A stretch of DNA of 64,000 bases, taken from contig NC_132912.1 in NCBI RefSeq assembly GCF_047675955.1, forward strand, positions 79,632,382 to 79,696,381, in the 5' to 3' direction. Position numbers and translations under genes: made by a program. Source of the stretch: Chlorocebus sabaeus (Eukaryota; Chordata; Mammalia; Primates; Cercopithecidae). Positions 12,965 to 24,231 of this stretch are shown piece after piece. The notes beneath the pieces are model-generated. The model searched no databases and was not told the DNA's origin. It saw nothing but the letters and a program-made list of their open reading frames with translations. How positions within the stretch are numbered: position 1 is the first letter of the stretch; the number at the start of each line of letters is the position of its first letter.

Positions 12965-13110
12965 CTTTCTAGGGATGTGGTATTGCACAAGTGACTTAAC
13001 CTCACCATCCCTCAGCTTTCCTGTCTGTATGGTGGGAATGGTAAACAAGATACAGCAGGAAAAGCACTGAACAGTGTGTCATCTATGGAGTGAGCATTCA
13101 ATAAAAATCA
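12965..13110 (+). repeat. MIR SINE
   Basis: CACAAGTGACTTAACCTCACCATCCCTCAGCTTTCCTGTCTGTATGGTGGGAATGG is a clear sense MIR core. Confidence 0.78.
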
Positions 13111-13157
13111 TTACCATTGGACAAGTAATTATGAATCTTTCAGTTATTCAGAAGCGT

Positions 13158-13196
13158 GTTATCAAATTTTCAGGTTATCAAATTTCCAGGTTATCT
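13158..13196 (+). repeat. 16-bp tandem micro-repeat
   Basis: GTTATCAAATTTTCAG is followed at once by GTTATCAAATTTCCAG and a partial third GTTATCT. Confidence 0.9.
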
Positions 13197-13393
13197 AAAA
13201 ACCATTTTTTTTCTTTACCTCTACTTACTCACTTGGATCTGCCTTTTAGCACTTTCAATATCATTTTAGCATTTGATTCAGTTTGGTTGGTTTCAAGGGT
13301 GGGAGAAGAGGGGAATTTGTGTTGACCCAAAGGCTTAGTGGTGGTTGCACCACTGCACCAATTTGGGAACCGTTTAAGTCCCTCAGAAGACTA

Positions 13394-14894
13394 CAGTCCT
13401 GCACCACATAATGACGTATCAGTTGACTGTGAACAGCACATATGACAGCGGTCCCATAATATTATAATGGAGCTGAAAAATTCTTATTGCCTAGTCACAT
13501 TACAGCCATCTGAACACTACGCGTTACTCACATTCTGTGATGCTACTGCTGTAAACAAATGTGCGACGCTGATAGTCATATAAAAGTACAGAACATATTA
13601 ATACAATTATGTACAGCACATAGTATTTGGTAATGATAACAAGGGACTCTATTACTGGTTTTTGTGTTTACTACACTTTTTGTTGTTATTTTAGAGTGTG
13701 TTCCTGTTTATACATATTTTAAGTTAACTGTCACACAGCCTTAGGCTGGTCTTTCAGGAGGTATTCCAGAAGGCGGCATTGTTACCATAGGAGAGGACAG
13801 CTCCATATATGTTATTGCCCCAGAAGACAAAATTGTTATAAATATAACAAAATGCTTAAATGAAAAATACTTCATCAACCATAATAGCACATTCTTAGTG
13901 TTCAAGAGAGTGATAATGTTCTTTTTTCAAGCTGTAAACAAGTTTGATGCACATACGGGTTCCTGTTTCCCTTGCATTCAAACTCTGGGCCCTTCTGAGT
14001 ATCTGTAACTGACACATTGTAGACCACAAATGTAGACTAAGGGAAAGCTTTCTAATACCGAGTCAGCTGCCTCTCTGCTACCCTAATTACTCTGTTTTAT
14101 AATCACATTTTCCAGTGGGACAAGACGTGGAGGTGAAAGACAGTGATACTGATGATCCTGACCCCGTGTAAGCCTAGGCTAATGTGTGTGTTTGTATTCT
14201 AGATTTTAACAACAACAAAAAAAAAAAGTCTAAAAAAATAACAAAATGAAAATAAAACACTTAAAAAAATGGAAACAGGTTATACAATAAGGATATAAAG
14301 AAGATATTTTTGTACAGCTCTACAATGTGTTTGTATTTTAAGCCAAATGTTATTATAAAATAGCCAAAAGATTTTTAAAAATTACATTTGCAAAATAAAA
14401 AAGTTATAGTCACCTAAGATTTATTAATGAAGAAAGAAAAATATTATCTTATAAATATAGTGTAGCCTGAGAGTACAGTGTTTATAAAGCCTACAGGAAT
14501 GTAGAGTGATGTCCTAGGCCTTCACATTCACCCACCATTTACTCACTGACTCACCCAGAACGACTTCCAGTCCTGCATGTTCCATTCCTAGTAAGTGCCC
14601 TACACGGGTGTACCCTTTTCTTAACCTGTTATTCATGTTTTTACTGTACCTTGTCTATGTTTAAATACACAAATACCGATCATTGTGTTGCAGTTGCCTA
14701 CAGGATTCAATCCGGTCACATGTTGTACAGGTTTGTAGCCTAGAAATAATGGGCTCTACCATACAGCCTAGGTGTGTAGTAGACTATGCCATCTAGGTTT
14801 CTGTAAGCACACTGTATGATGTTTGCACAATGATGAGATTGCCTAAGGACATGTTTCTCAGCATCTATCCCGGTTGTTAAGGGACGCATGCCTG
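13394..14894 (+). mobile_element. Tigger-type (pogo) DNA transposon, interrupted
   Basis: The left end CAGTCCTGCACCACATAATGACG (13394) pairs with the right end ...GTTAAGGGACGCATGCCTG (ends 14894) as imperfect terminal inverted repeats. TA dinucleotides flank both ends (13392-13393 and 14895-14896), as for Tc1/mariner-pogo elements. Internal phrases such as GTCCCATAATATTATAATGG and GTAGCCTAG...CTACC(A)TACAGCCTAGGTGTGTAGTAG match my memory of the Tigger3/Tigger4 (Zombi) group. There is no intact transposase. A foreign block at 13828-14108 interrupts it. Strand is arbitrary. Confidence 0.8.
13828..14108 (+). repeat. Direct repeat copy A (inside the Tigger element)
   Basis: About 280 bp from CAAAATTGTTATAAATATAAC to TATAATCAC matches 14991-15271 base for base over nearly its full length, with roughly nine of ten positions identical. 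It splits the Tigger sequence between ...CCCAGAAGAC and TTCCAGTGGGACAAG, which would otherwise be continuous as I recall that consensus. It is probably a duplicate of the downstream copy. Confidence 0.85.
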
Positions 14895-14990
14895 TATTAC
14901 CAGACTATTAACAAATGAGGCCCACTGTAATACTTTTGCAGAATACCACATGATAGTAGTTCAAGGTGTTTAGTGAGAAAATTAATGACC

Positions 14991-15271
14991 CAAAGTTGTT
15001 ATAAATGTAACAAAATGTTTAAATGAAAACTACTTCATCAATCAGGATAGTACATCCTTAGTGTTCAAGATAGTGATTATGTTCTTTTTTCAAGCTGTAA
15101 ACAAGTTTGGTGCACATATGGGTTCCTGTTTCCCTTTCATTCAAACTCTGGACCCTTTTGAGTATCTGTAACTGACACATTGTAGACTACAAATTTAGAC
15201 TAAGGGAAAGCTTTCTTAACACTGAGTCAGCTGCCTCTCTACTACCCTAATTGCTCTGCTTTCTAATCAGC
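14991..15271 (+). repeat. Direct repeat copy B (just downstream of the Tigger element)
   Basis: This is the partner of 13828-14108, offset by about 1163 bp in the same orientation. It contains the shared stretch TTCAAGCTGTAAACAAGTTT. The flanks on either side do not resemble those of copy A, so the pair is not the remnant of a simple large tandem duplication. Confidence 0.85.
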
Positions 15272-15476
15272 ATTGCTGGTACACAGTAGTCTGGCAATTT
15301 AAATGGAAGTATTTGTGCTGTGTATTGATAGCTGGCAACTCTCTGTGGTTTGGGATAGCTCGGAACAGATACTCCTTGAATAATTACCCTGCTCAATCAG
15401 AAGGAAGCATTCTTGTTACGTTCCTGTGCATGATTGATCCGTGTCTGTACAGCGTTTTTTTGTTATTTACTATGAT

Positions 15477-15512
15477 GTTCACAAAGTGTTACGAAGTGTT
15501 CACAAAGTGTTC
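15477..15512 (+). repeat. Short tandem duplication
   Basis: TTCACAAAGTGTT occurs twice, 21 bp apart, with GTGTTACGAAG between. Probably a replication-slippage product. Confidence 0.7.
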
Positions 15513-15569
15513 TGTTAACATGTGAATTGATTTGCAGTATTTTAAAACCATAAAGAAGGTTCTCTTGTT

Positions 15570-15888
15570 GGCCGGGTGCGGTGGCTCATGCCTGTAATCC
15601 CAGCACTTTGGGAGGCCGAGGCAGGTTGATCACGAGGTCAGGAGTTCAAGATCAGCTTGGCCAACACGGTGAAACCCCATCTCTACTAAAAATACAAAAA
15701 TTATCCAGGAGTGGTGGCACACGCCTATAATCCCAGCTACTCAGGAGGCTGAGGCAGGAGAATCGCTTGAACCCAGGAAGCGGAGGTTGCTGTGAGCAGA
15801 GATGGCGCCACTGTACTCCAGCCTGGGCAACAGAACGAGACTACATCAAAAAAAAAGGAAAGGAAAGGAAAAAGGAAAGGAAGAGGTT
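15570..15888 (+). mobile_element. AluS-type SINE with (AAAGG)n tail
   Basis: Full-length element from GGCCGGGTGCGGTGGCTCATGCC; the tail has grown into AAAGG repeats at 15849-15886. Confidence 0.93.
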
Positions 15889-16017
15889 CCCCTTGTCAAA
15901 TAAGTATGGGCAGCTCAAGGTGGACTATTTCCCTCTTATAAATGCATAATTTACTTTCACATATAAATGCCCTGAGAACTCTTATTAAAAATTATAATTT
16001 TCTTTAAGAAGATGACA

Positions 16018-16308
16018 GGCCGGGCGCGGTGGCTCACTCCTGTAATCCCAGCACTTTGGGTAGCTGAGGCGGGCAGATCACGAGGTCAGGAGATCGAGAC
16101 CATCCTGGCTAACATGGTGAAACCCCGTCCTTACTAAAAAAACACAAAAAATTAGCCGGGCATGGTGGTGGGTGCCTGTAGTCCCAGCTACTGGGGAGGC
16201 TGAGGCAGGAAAATGGCGTAAACCCGGGAGGCAGAGCTTGCAGTGAGCTGAGATCCGGTCACTGCACTCCAGCCTGGGCGACAGAGCGAGACTGTTTCAA
16301 AAAAAAAG
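16018..16308 (+). mobile_element. AluY-type SINE, Old World monkey lineage
   Basis: Full-length element from GGCCGGGCGCGGTGGCTCACTCC with few changes. It carries GGCGTAAACCCGGGAGG and GAGATCCGGTCACTG, the variants I associate with cercopithecoid AluYR copies. The tail is A9 then G-rich sequence. Confidence 0.9.
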
Positions 16309-16949
16309 GGGGGTGGGGGATGAAATGTGAACTATTTCCAAAACTTGATCATTTATATTAAAAACTAAAAGACTATTTCCATTTTTTTAATAGTTTCACT
16401 CAGGGCTGGTACAACGGCACACACTTTGGGAATACTATTTGACCAACTTATCTCCTTTTATTTATTAAATTCACTATTTGGGTAATTTAAAAAATGATTT
16501 TGTCACCTTTCCTTCCATCCAATTTTTCTCCTCTCTCTCATCCCTTTTTTCAAGTAGGTTTTCAGCTTTAACAAATAAGAATACATGACAGCACTGACGT
16601 TTGAATTTTAAACAAACTGAATAATCTCTTGGTACAAGTATGTCCCAAATATTGCGTGGGATATTTGAATGTAACTGGGTGTCCTCTATTTTATCTGGCA
16701 ACCCTAAACCCAAGGCAAATGATAGCCATCAGTGAGTAAATAATGAAACTGTCAGTTTAATTTAATAAGAAGAACATGGAAAGAATTCATTCAGTGCTCA
16801 TTGAACATGTTTTTAAGTATTTCCAAATTAAAAGTATAAAGCCTTTTTGAGACTGCTATGTCTTCTGTATTTTTATAATAATTTCAACATGAGGAGTGTG
16901 ATAACCCTGGTACTCTGGTCTGCCATAAACTCTTTTACTCCACTCAGAG

Positions 16950-17045
16950 CACTTTCATTTTACAAAGGAGGAAACTGGACTCAGAGAAGTGACTTGACTT
17001 GCCCAGGGAAATTCTCCCACAGGAGCTGATAGCTGCCAGGCTTGA
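16950..17045 (-). repeat. MIR SINE fragment
   Basis: CATTTTACAAAGGAGGAAACTGGACTCAGAGAAGTGACTTGACTTGCCCAGGG is antisense MIR core. Confidence 0.75.
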
Positions 17046-17484
17046 GGCGTTTTCTATTTTCAAACCAATGGTCTGGATTCTCACCAGGCTAATGTTCATT
17101 GTATTTGTAGAGCCAAATAAATAAATAATAAATAAAACTACACACACACACTTTTAAAAAAAGGTAATGGTTATAATTAGCCAGGTTTACCACTTTAATT
17201 GATTAAACCACAATAACACGGAATAGAGTTAAAATAAATTTAAAGCTTAAAATTATACTGGATATAACTTAATGTTTCTTTTAACAGGGCATTTTACTAT
17301 CTCTCAATATCTCAGTCCCTCATTAATGTGTAGGGGGAAAGAGTATAAACTGAAAGTGAATTTCAAAGGGTTTTTCATGTCTCTGTGTTTCTATTTATAA
17401 ACTATTGTTCAGGATATATATGCTTTTTTTTCATCATTAGCCACCGCAACTGTTTTATTGAGAAGAAACATCAAGCCCAGAAAT

Positions 17485-17570
17485 ATTACAGTATAAATAA
17501 GATACTGTTATTACTCTATACTGTTATCACTGTAATAACAGTATACTGTACACTGTAATTACAGTATAAA
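17485..17570. repeat. Inverted repeat with flanking direct repeats
   Basis: ATACTGTTATTAC (17502-17514) and GTAATAACAGTAT (17532-17544) are perfect 13-bp inverted copies with a 17-nt loop. ATTACAGTATAAA flanks them directly, at 17485-17497 and 17558-17570. Confidence 0.85.
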
Positions 17571-18639
17571 CAATAATGCTTATAAGAGCAACAGGTGTGA
17601 TAGATTTCTTTCTATAGAAAGCAGAACTCCTTATCTTCACAGTACATGGCGTATCACCTCTGTTATTAAAAAGAGGAATTGTTTGGATTGAGGTTTTGAA
17701 AACTGTTAAGACAAAAGTCGCTTAGGTACTACTTTTTATTTCCTAGGAGTGTCTCATTTGGTATTCATCCCATACAAATGCCACTGTTTCTTCAGGTGCC
17801 GTGTAACTTCAGAGAAAGGCATGAGAGAAGCAGGGCCTTCAGCAAAGATATGGGATTGGCCAAGAATTAAGAAGGAAGGAGCCTCACTTTAGAACTAATG
17901 GGGTCTTGTGTGTATGGCTTATTCCCCCACTGGATAGATATGGGTATTTAAACATCGAGAAATCTTTATTCTCTACTGAGTAGTTGAGAATAAACGATAC
18001 ACTCACAAGGAGGCTAGCCTTACCCACGTTGTCCATATATTTAAATCAAATTTTATAATAACTCCATCTGTTGAAATGGGCTGTGTGTTTTTCCTCATGA
18101 CTCTCCCATTTTATCTCATCAACCCGACCTTGCTGGCACAAGATACAATCACTGTAGTATCCTGCTTGTTTCATCAGAAAGTGGAGCAATAGTTTAATTT
18201 GTTAAGGAAATAGCAAGAAGTGAACTAAAGATTGCATTTTGTATTTTTCTACAAATTGTGTTTTCTTTGAATTCGTGCTTATGAGGGCATATCACTCATC
18301 GACACCTGATCCACAAGTATCAGCTGCTTGTCAAGGACCCCGAGACTCCTGAAGTTGTCACCTCATAGAGATCAGTTCTCTTCAACTCTACTCAACCTTT
18401 AATCTACATGAAACTTTGGATATATAAAATACTAAGGTAGTTTACCTGAGTTTGATATCAGAATTTAAGATGAGCTGTAGCCCATTAGTCTTTCAAGTAC
18501 ACAGGGTGATGTCATGCATTGTAATCAGCAGTACTTTGAATGAATAAGGAAGGGTAAATATAAAATGCTAATTATATGAAGGTAGAATCTTTCTCTGTCA
18601 GTAGTACCCACTTTAAGATGAATAATAACTTTCTAAGTA

Positions 18640-18820
18640 TTTGACCTGTGGCAAGTGACTTGCTCTTTTTGATCCTCGGCTTCCTCATCTGTAAAATGGG
18701 GATACTAGTGGTGCCTTCTTCATTAAGTCATTGTGAGGAGTTAATGAAAGTGAGTGTAAAAGGACTTGGCTCCACCCCCGACATATAGTGGGTACTTACT
18801 AAGTGCTAATTAGTATTATT
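18640..18820 (+). repeat. MIR SINE
   Basis: TGGCAAGTGACTTGCTC ... GGCTTCCTCATCTGTAAAATGGGGATAC ... TAGTGGGTACTTACTAAGTGCT is a near full sense MIR. Confidence 0.88.
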
Positions 18821-19121
18821 ACAGCTTAAAAAGACAGGTGGTGATCTTGGTGTTTAATATTATCATGCACACTAGTCCCATACTTGTTTATGACACTGTA
18901 ATCTTTGTGAAACATTTTTTATGATCTCAAAGTGCCTTTTCATGGGTGATCAGTGTTGACAGTGATCACAGTAGAACAGATAACACTTTATAAGACAGTT
19001 TTTAAAATCCAGCTTTAAAATTCCAGCTTTGTCATAAATCATACAGATAGCCTTTATATATGAGTGATTAGAAGAAATTATAACTAAGGTGTCTTATAAA
19101 AGTTTTATCATTTACCATTCT

Positions 19122-19386
19122 TTTTTGGGGGGCGGGGGTGGTGACAGAGTCTCCCTCTGTTGCCCAGGCTGGAGTGCAGTGGCATGATCTCAGCTCACTG
19201 CAACCTCCGCCTCCCGGATTCAAGTGATTCTCCAGCCTCAGCCTCCTGAGTAACTGGGATTACAGGCACCTACCACCAGGCCCAGCTAATTTTTTGTATT
19301 TTTAGTGGAGACGAGGTTTCACCATGTTGACCAGGCTGGTCTCGAACTCCTGACCTCAGGCAATCTGCCTGCCTCGGCCTCCCAAA
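19122..19386 (-). mobile_element. AluS-type SINE, 5'-truncated
   Basis: The G-rich tail side is followed by GACAGAGTCTCCCTCTGTTGCCC ... GCCTGCCTCGGCCTCCCAAA. The last ~35 bp (the Alu 5' end) is missing. Confidence 0.9.
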
Positions 19387-21585
19387 TCATTTACCATTAT
19401 TAACAACCATTGACTATGCACTTTCCTGCCCAAAGTGCCATTCAAAGCACCATGGGGATGGAGAAGCAACGAAGCTTCCGTGCCTCTCACCAAATCTTCA
19501 AGCTCCTCTAAGATTGATACTGTGACAGGATGTGAGCCTTAGCCCCTGATCCCTGGAGTCATCGGCTTATGTTTACAAGCTAAGTGATTGTGCACCGTCG
19601 ATGCTGATCCTTAAGTGTTTAATGGCTTAGGTCACCCACATGTGATACTGTTAGCTACTTGACCATAAAGGGGGAGTTTACCAAATGATAAATTTTGGTC
19701 ATATGAAATATTAAAGTAGGCATAAATATTTACAGAGCTAAGGAGACTCTGAAATTGTGTGCAGAGACAAGGATATTATTGAGTCCAGCGTAAGAAGTGA
19801 GGTCATCTTTGCTTTTAGATTAGGAACCATTATGAAAGGAGGAGTGGTGCCAATTCAGGAAAGCCTCACAATTCAGCTTCTTTCCAGGAACTGATGGGTA
19901 GGTCTCCTTCCAGGACACTGGTGTTTCTAAAGCACTTGTATTCCTTTTGAAGTGGTATCTATATACAAGTTAGTGCACTACACACTAAATTACTTCAAAA
20001 GCTTTACATCCACATAGTCAGAAGATCAGGGTTAGAATTTTGTATTGGTCAGAATTCTGGGTCCCCCTCTGCTAACAGAGAGCCAGTCACTTATCCTCTG
20101 GGAAATGTCTTTTCCCCATCTCCCCCATTTGGAATAATTCTTGAGGTTGTCATAAAGATTAAATGACATGTATATTACAGATGCTTGGTAGGCAGGAAAA
20201 TGTAATATGAACATAGGGGAAATTATTTGTCTGAAATAGGGTGTTGTGTATGTATCTGTAGTCCACTTATTTTCCTTGTTTCTGCATGTAGTTAGCTAAC
20301 TTGTACAGATGGGAGAACACACAGCAGTTGCAAGTCAATGGCAGAGCAAAATATTCAAACCTCAAATACTAAACTTTCTACCTCATACAATTTGGTGGAA
20401 GCTTTTATGTATAATACTTACAGTCAGCATTTGGGGAGGGAGGAGTTAGGGGAATGGTATAGTTGCTATATTATTAACTTTTGGCACTCCCAAATCAAAT
20501 GATACCCTATGCTGCACAGCATTGTTTAAGGGGCCTCATAATGAGCCCATTTTTACACTTATGAGTAGGTGTAGAGCTTTACATCTTACAAAACATTTTC
20601 CACAAACATTATTTCATTTAGCCCTCTTAACGACTTTTTGGAAAGTTATTATTCTTGTCCCCACTTGATATATGGAACTTTGCAGTGCAGTGGGTTAAGG
20701 AAATAGCACAGAATTATATCCTAGTTAGTGAGATGGCCAAAATACAATTCCGTTTTCTTTCTCTTTGTGTTACCCTCTCATCCCTTTAATCTGTGTTTCG
20801 TTTTTGGTTTTTTAAACTTGTTTCATAAAAAGAAACAGTTATATGAAACAGGTGGTCAGGCAAGATAGCCTTAAACATGCTATGACACATAAATGTAATT
20901 TTTAATTAGGTAAAGTTGAAATCTAGCATTAACACCTTTTGTAATATTAAGAATGTAGTTCATGAAATAAATTTCTCTCTCAAATGTAGATTTTTTCCAG
21001 TACAAAATCATAGTTTTGCTTATTAAAAAGTCAAAGATACACATTATACATTAAACTGTTGTCTTTTTCTTTTCTGGAGTTGTGACATACACGTTTTTCA
21101 ATCTGCTAAGCCATGCCTAAACAAAGTCAGAGAGATGACCATAAAAACTGTTTGCTACCTCCTCTTATGCATGTTAAGTTAGACCAGTGGAACACCATCT
21201 TGGTAGGATAAATTTTGACAGAAAGACTGTAGTTAGAGTTGCAGAATTTGCAAAATCACATTTTTACCAAAATCACCCTACCCCAACAGAAAACCTAATG
21301 AATGAATCCACACAGAAAGGACTTTAGGCAAACCCACACAAATAATTTAACATGCTATAAGAAAAGGATACCTTTTGGTCTATTTTCAGTACATAGCCTG
21401 CATTTCGTTGGTGCCCAGTAAAATAGAAACTGCTATGGAAAAGACACTTTGTCTTCATAGAACTAACAATGAAAAATGCACAGTATCTAATGCTTCTGTC
21501 TTTAAATGGGTAATCGTAGGAAATGCCAAGAATAGATCCATTAGGTTAACCTGAGTATTCATCTATAAATCTGTTTCCAAAATTA

Positions 21586-21588
<3 letters not shown>
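19387..21588. other. Intergenic sequence with MIR remnants
   Basis: No gene seen. Sense MIR-like sequence is at about 20040-20200 (GAGCCAGTCACTTATCCTCTG ... AAGATTAAATGACATG) and antisense MIR at about 20570-20690. Confidence 0.5.
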
Positions 21589-21626
<38 letters not shown>

Positions 21627-22880
21627 GCTTCTCCTGGAAACCACATCAACACCAACAGTCATAACTGGACTACAAACCTAAGAGTTAATGTCCACCTGTA
21701 GCTTTTAGGGAAAAGACATCACTTTTTAGTTGATTCCCACAACCAAAACTTGCTCTGACTTCCCCCACAACAGTGGGAAGACATAGGAGCTTTAGAGATC
21801 TGAAGAGTTGGTCTGAGTAATACCTGAAATAATTCCCAAGTAGTCAAAATCCTGCAGAGCTCGGCCACTCAGACTGAAGGGTTTTTCACTTTTACCCCAA
21901 ACTGTGCAAAACTATGCACATATGCAAAAACTATGAACACACAGATTTGTTCAAAGACAGCCTGTGGTATTTGGGACAGAAAGGGTTAGTGATGGTAGGT
22001 TACGCCATGATGTTGACATATCCATGACATGAAAGCTGGGGAAGGGACCCTAGATGGAAGGCTGGACATCATCTTGTTCGAGACTAGTCTCACTCAGAAG
22101 CACCTTGGAGAAGTATATACTTTAGCAGGAATACTAGAGTGACTGAACGCAATAAGGTATTTTAGGAGAAACAGGTCCCAGGAGGTCAAGTCATTTTCCT
22201 TATGACCCATCAATACTTAGCATTAATGAAGAGCCTCAGAACAGTCAGTCTTTCCTGTTTGTCCTCACTAGCTGGAGCCCAACAGCCTGTTAGGCCCGTG
22301 CTGTCCAGACTGACCTCATTGCTAGAAGCTAACATGTAAAATGATTTGTACAAGGCAGTTGCCACTAAACCACTGCTAAAGGCCAGTTCCCAGCCTTCTT
22401 ATTCTCCTCCATAGTCCAGAAGCATTTCCTTAAAAGTCAGAAAATCCATAAGCATGAGCAGCATAAATATGTCACCAGCAGAGCAGACATAAATATGTCT
22501 TCCTCTTTAGGGCGCCAAAAAGTTGTCGGGTGTTATTAAAGCCACTGGCTTAACTGCAAAAATCTACTCCAACAACTGTTTCTCAATATACCTTTCTACC
22601 AAACACTTATTCTTTAAAATGGGGCCATACATGAGCGTATTCTCTTTTGTGCTTCAAACCCCTATTAGTACTAGTCCCCAAAATTTCTCTGTAACACCTG
22701 GAACTCATCATCCAGGATAATTTCTTGTAAATAGCCAATGACAGCATCACATGCTGCATCCAGAGCAGAGAGATGGACAGCATGAATCTCTCTTCTTAGG
22801 TTAGCTCTGATTGAACAAAGCCACTGCTGTGTCCAGCTGCTTTGGCCCCAGGAGGCATCTGCACCTGTCACAAGGCTCAG
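21589..22880 (-). pseudogene. ARL2BP: Processed pseudogene of ARL2BP (BART)
   Basis: Read on the minus strand, 22800-22300 gives a broken copy of the ARL2BP (ADP-ribosylation factor-like 2 binding protein) coding region. Recognisable pieces are DAVIGYLQEIILDDEFQVLQ, then stops where the parent has DKYYLE, then a LVE(K)YIE-like block, and DFLTFKEMLLDY near 22410. Several stops and frame shifts disable it. A run of about 29 T at 21590-21618 is the poly(A) tail on the opposite strand, with about 700 nt of 3'UTR-like sequence between. No intron is visible. An internal tandem duplication (GAGCAGCATAAATATGTC at 22456, repeated at 22481) is a later change. The 5' limit is approximate, and I found no clear target-site duplication. 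Confidence 0.85.
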
Positions 22881-23114
22881 CTTCGGCTACACGTGGCTAA
22901 GGTCTCCCTGTGTCTTACCAACCATTGAAATGCAGTCTTATAAAATAATCCTGAAAAGACCCTTTCTATAGGAGTTTTATGTAAGTACTTCTCTTACCTA
23001 AGAATGTTCTTGATAAAATTGATGGCAATAGAAATGTTGAACAATACATTTGAGTTGAAAATAGAGTTCCCTTGGGATGGTAGTACTTAATTTGCAATTT
23101 GAAAATTCTACCAC

Positions 23115-23894
23115 CCCAGAATGTATTTTTTAAAACTCTTAAAAACTCAACAGTAAAAAGACAGACAATCCAATTATAAAATAGGCAAAAGACTTGAGCA
23201 GGTATTTTAGCAAAGAGGAGATAAGAATGGCAAAAAGGCCAATGAAAATATATTCAACATTATTATTCATTGGGGGAATGCAAATTAAAACTTACAATGA
23301 GTTGTCTCTGCACAACTATTATAACAAGTGAAACTTTTTAAAAAATGATGACAATACAAATGTTACTGAGGATGTGGAGATCTCTCATACATTACTGGTG
23401 GAAATCTGAACGGTGCAGCCATTTTGGAAAATGGTTCAGCAGTTTTTTATTTAGCATGTGACCTAGCGATTGCATTATTCAGTATTCATCCCACAGAAAT
23501 AAAAACTTATGCTCACACAAAACCTATACACAAATGTTTATGGAAGTGTTTTTCATAATATTAATAGCAAAATACTGGGAACTACTCAAATATCCTTCAG
23601 TGGGTGAATGGATAAACAAACTCTGGTACATCCATGCAATAAAAATTTATTCAGCAATAATAAGGAATGAACTACTGATATGTTCAACACCGTGGATGAA
23701 ACTCAAGAGCATTATGCTTAGGAAAAAAAAGTAAATCTCAGAACATTACATACTTACGTTCCCATTAATATAACAATCTCACAATAATAAAAAAGCTCTA
23801 GAGATGGACAACAGATTTATGGTTGGGGGTGCAAATATAAAGAGGTAGTATGAGAGGATTCTTTTGTGATGGTGGAACAATTCTATGTCTAGAG
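23115..23894 (+). mobile_element. Old L1 (L1M-like) 3' part
   Basis: Sense L1 sequence from the end of ORF2 into the 3'UTR: ATTACTGGTGGAAATCTGAACGGTGCAGCC, TGGGTGAATGGATAAACAAACTCTGG, CAATAATAAGGAATGAACTACTGAT. It has many stops and no intact ORF. The Alu at 23907 inserted at its end. Confidence 0.88.
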
Positions 23895-23906
23895 TGTGGG
23901 ATTTTT

Positions 23907-24217
23907 TTCTTTTTTTTTCTTTTTTTTTTTTGAGACGGAGTCTAGCTCTGTCGCCCAGGCTGGAGTGCAGTGGCCGGATCTCGGCTCACTGCAAGCTCCG
24001 CCTCCCGGGTTTACGCCATTCTCCTGCCTCAGCCTCCCCAGTAGCTGGGACTACAGGCGCCCGCCACTGCGCCCAGCTAGTTTTTTGTATTTTTTAGTAG
24101 AGACGGTGTTTTACCATGTTAGCCAGGATGGTCTCTCTCGATCTCCTGACCTCGTGATCCGCCCGTCTCGGCCTCCCAAAGTGCTGGGATTACAGGCTTG
24201 AGCCACCGCGCCCGGCC
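23907..24217 (-). mobile_element. AluY-type SINE, Old World monkey lineage, with TSD
   Basis: Full-length minus-strand element from poly(T) to CGCGCCCGGCC. TGTGGGATTTTTT occurs at 23895-23907 and at 24218-24230 as the target-site duplication. GGCCGGATCTCGG and GGGTTTACGCC are the cercopithecoid variants. Confidence 0.95.
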
Positions 24218-24231
24218 TGTGGGATTTTTTT

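Larger units (their letters stand above)
16309..19121. other. Intergenic sequence with small repeats
   Basis: No gene seen. It contains MIR pieces (16950-17045, 18640-18820), an (AAAT)n with short (CA)n at 17117-17151 and an AT-rich inverted/direct repeat cluster at 17485-17570. Confidence 0.5.
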
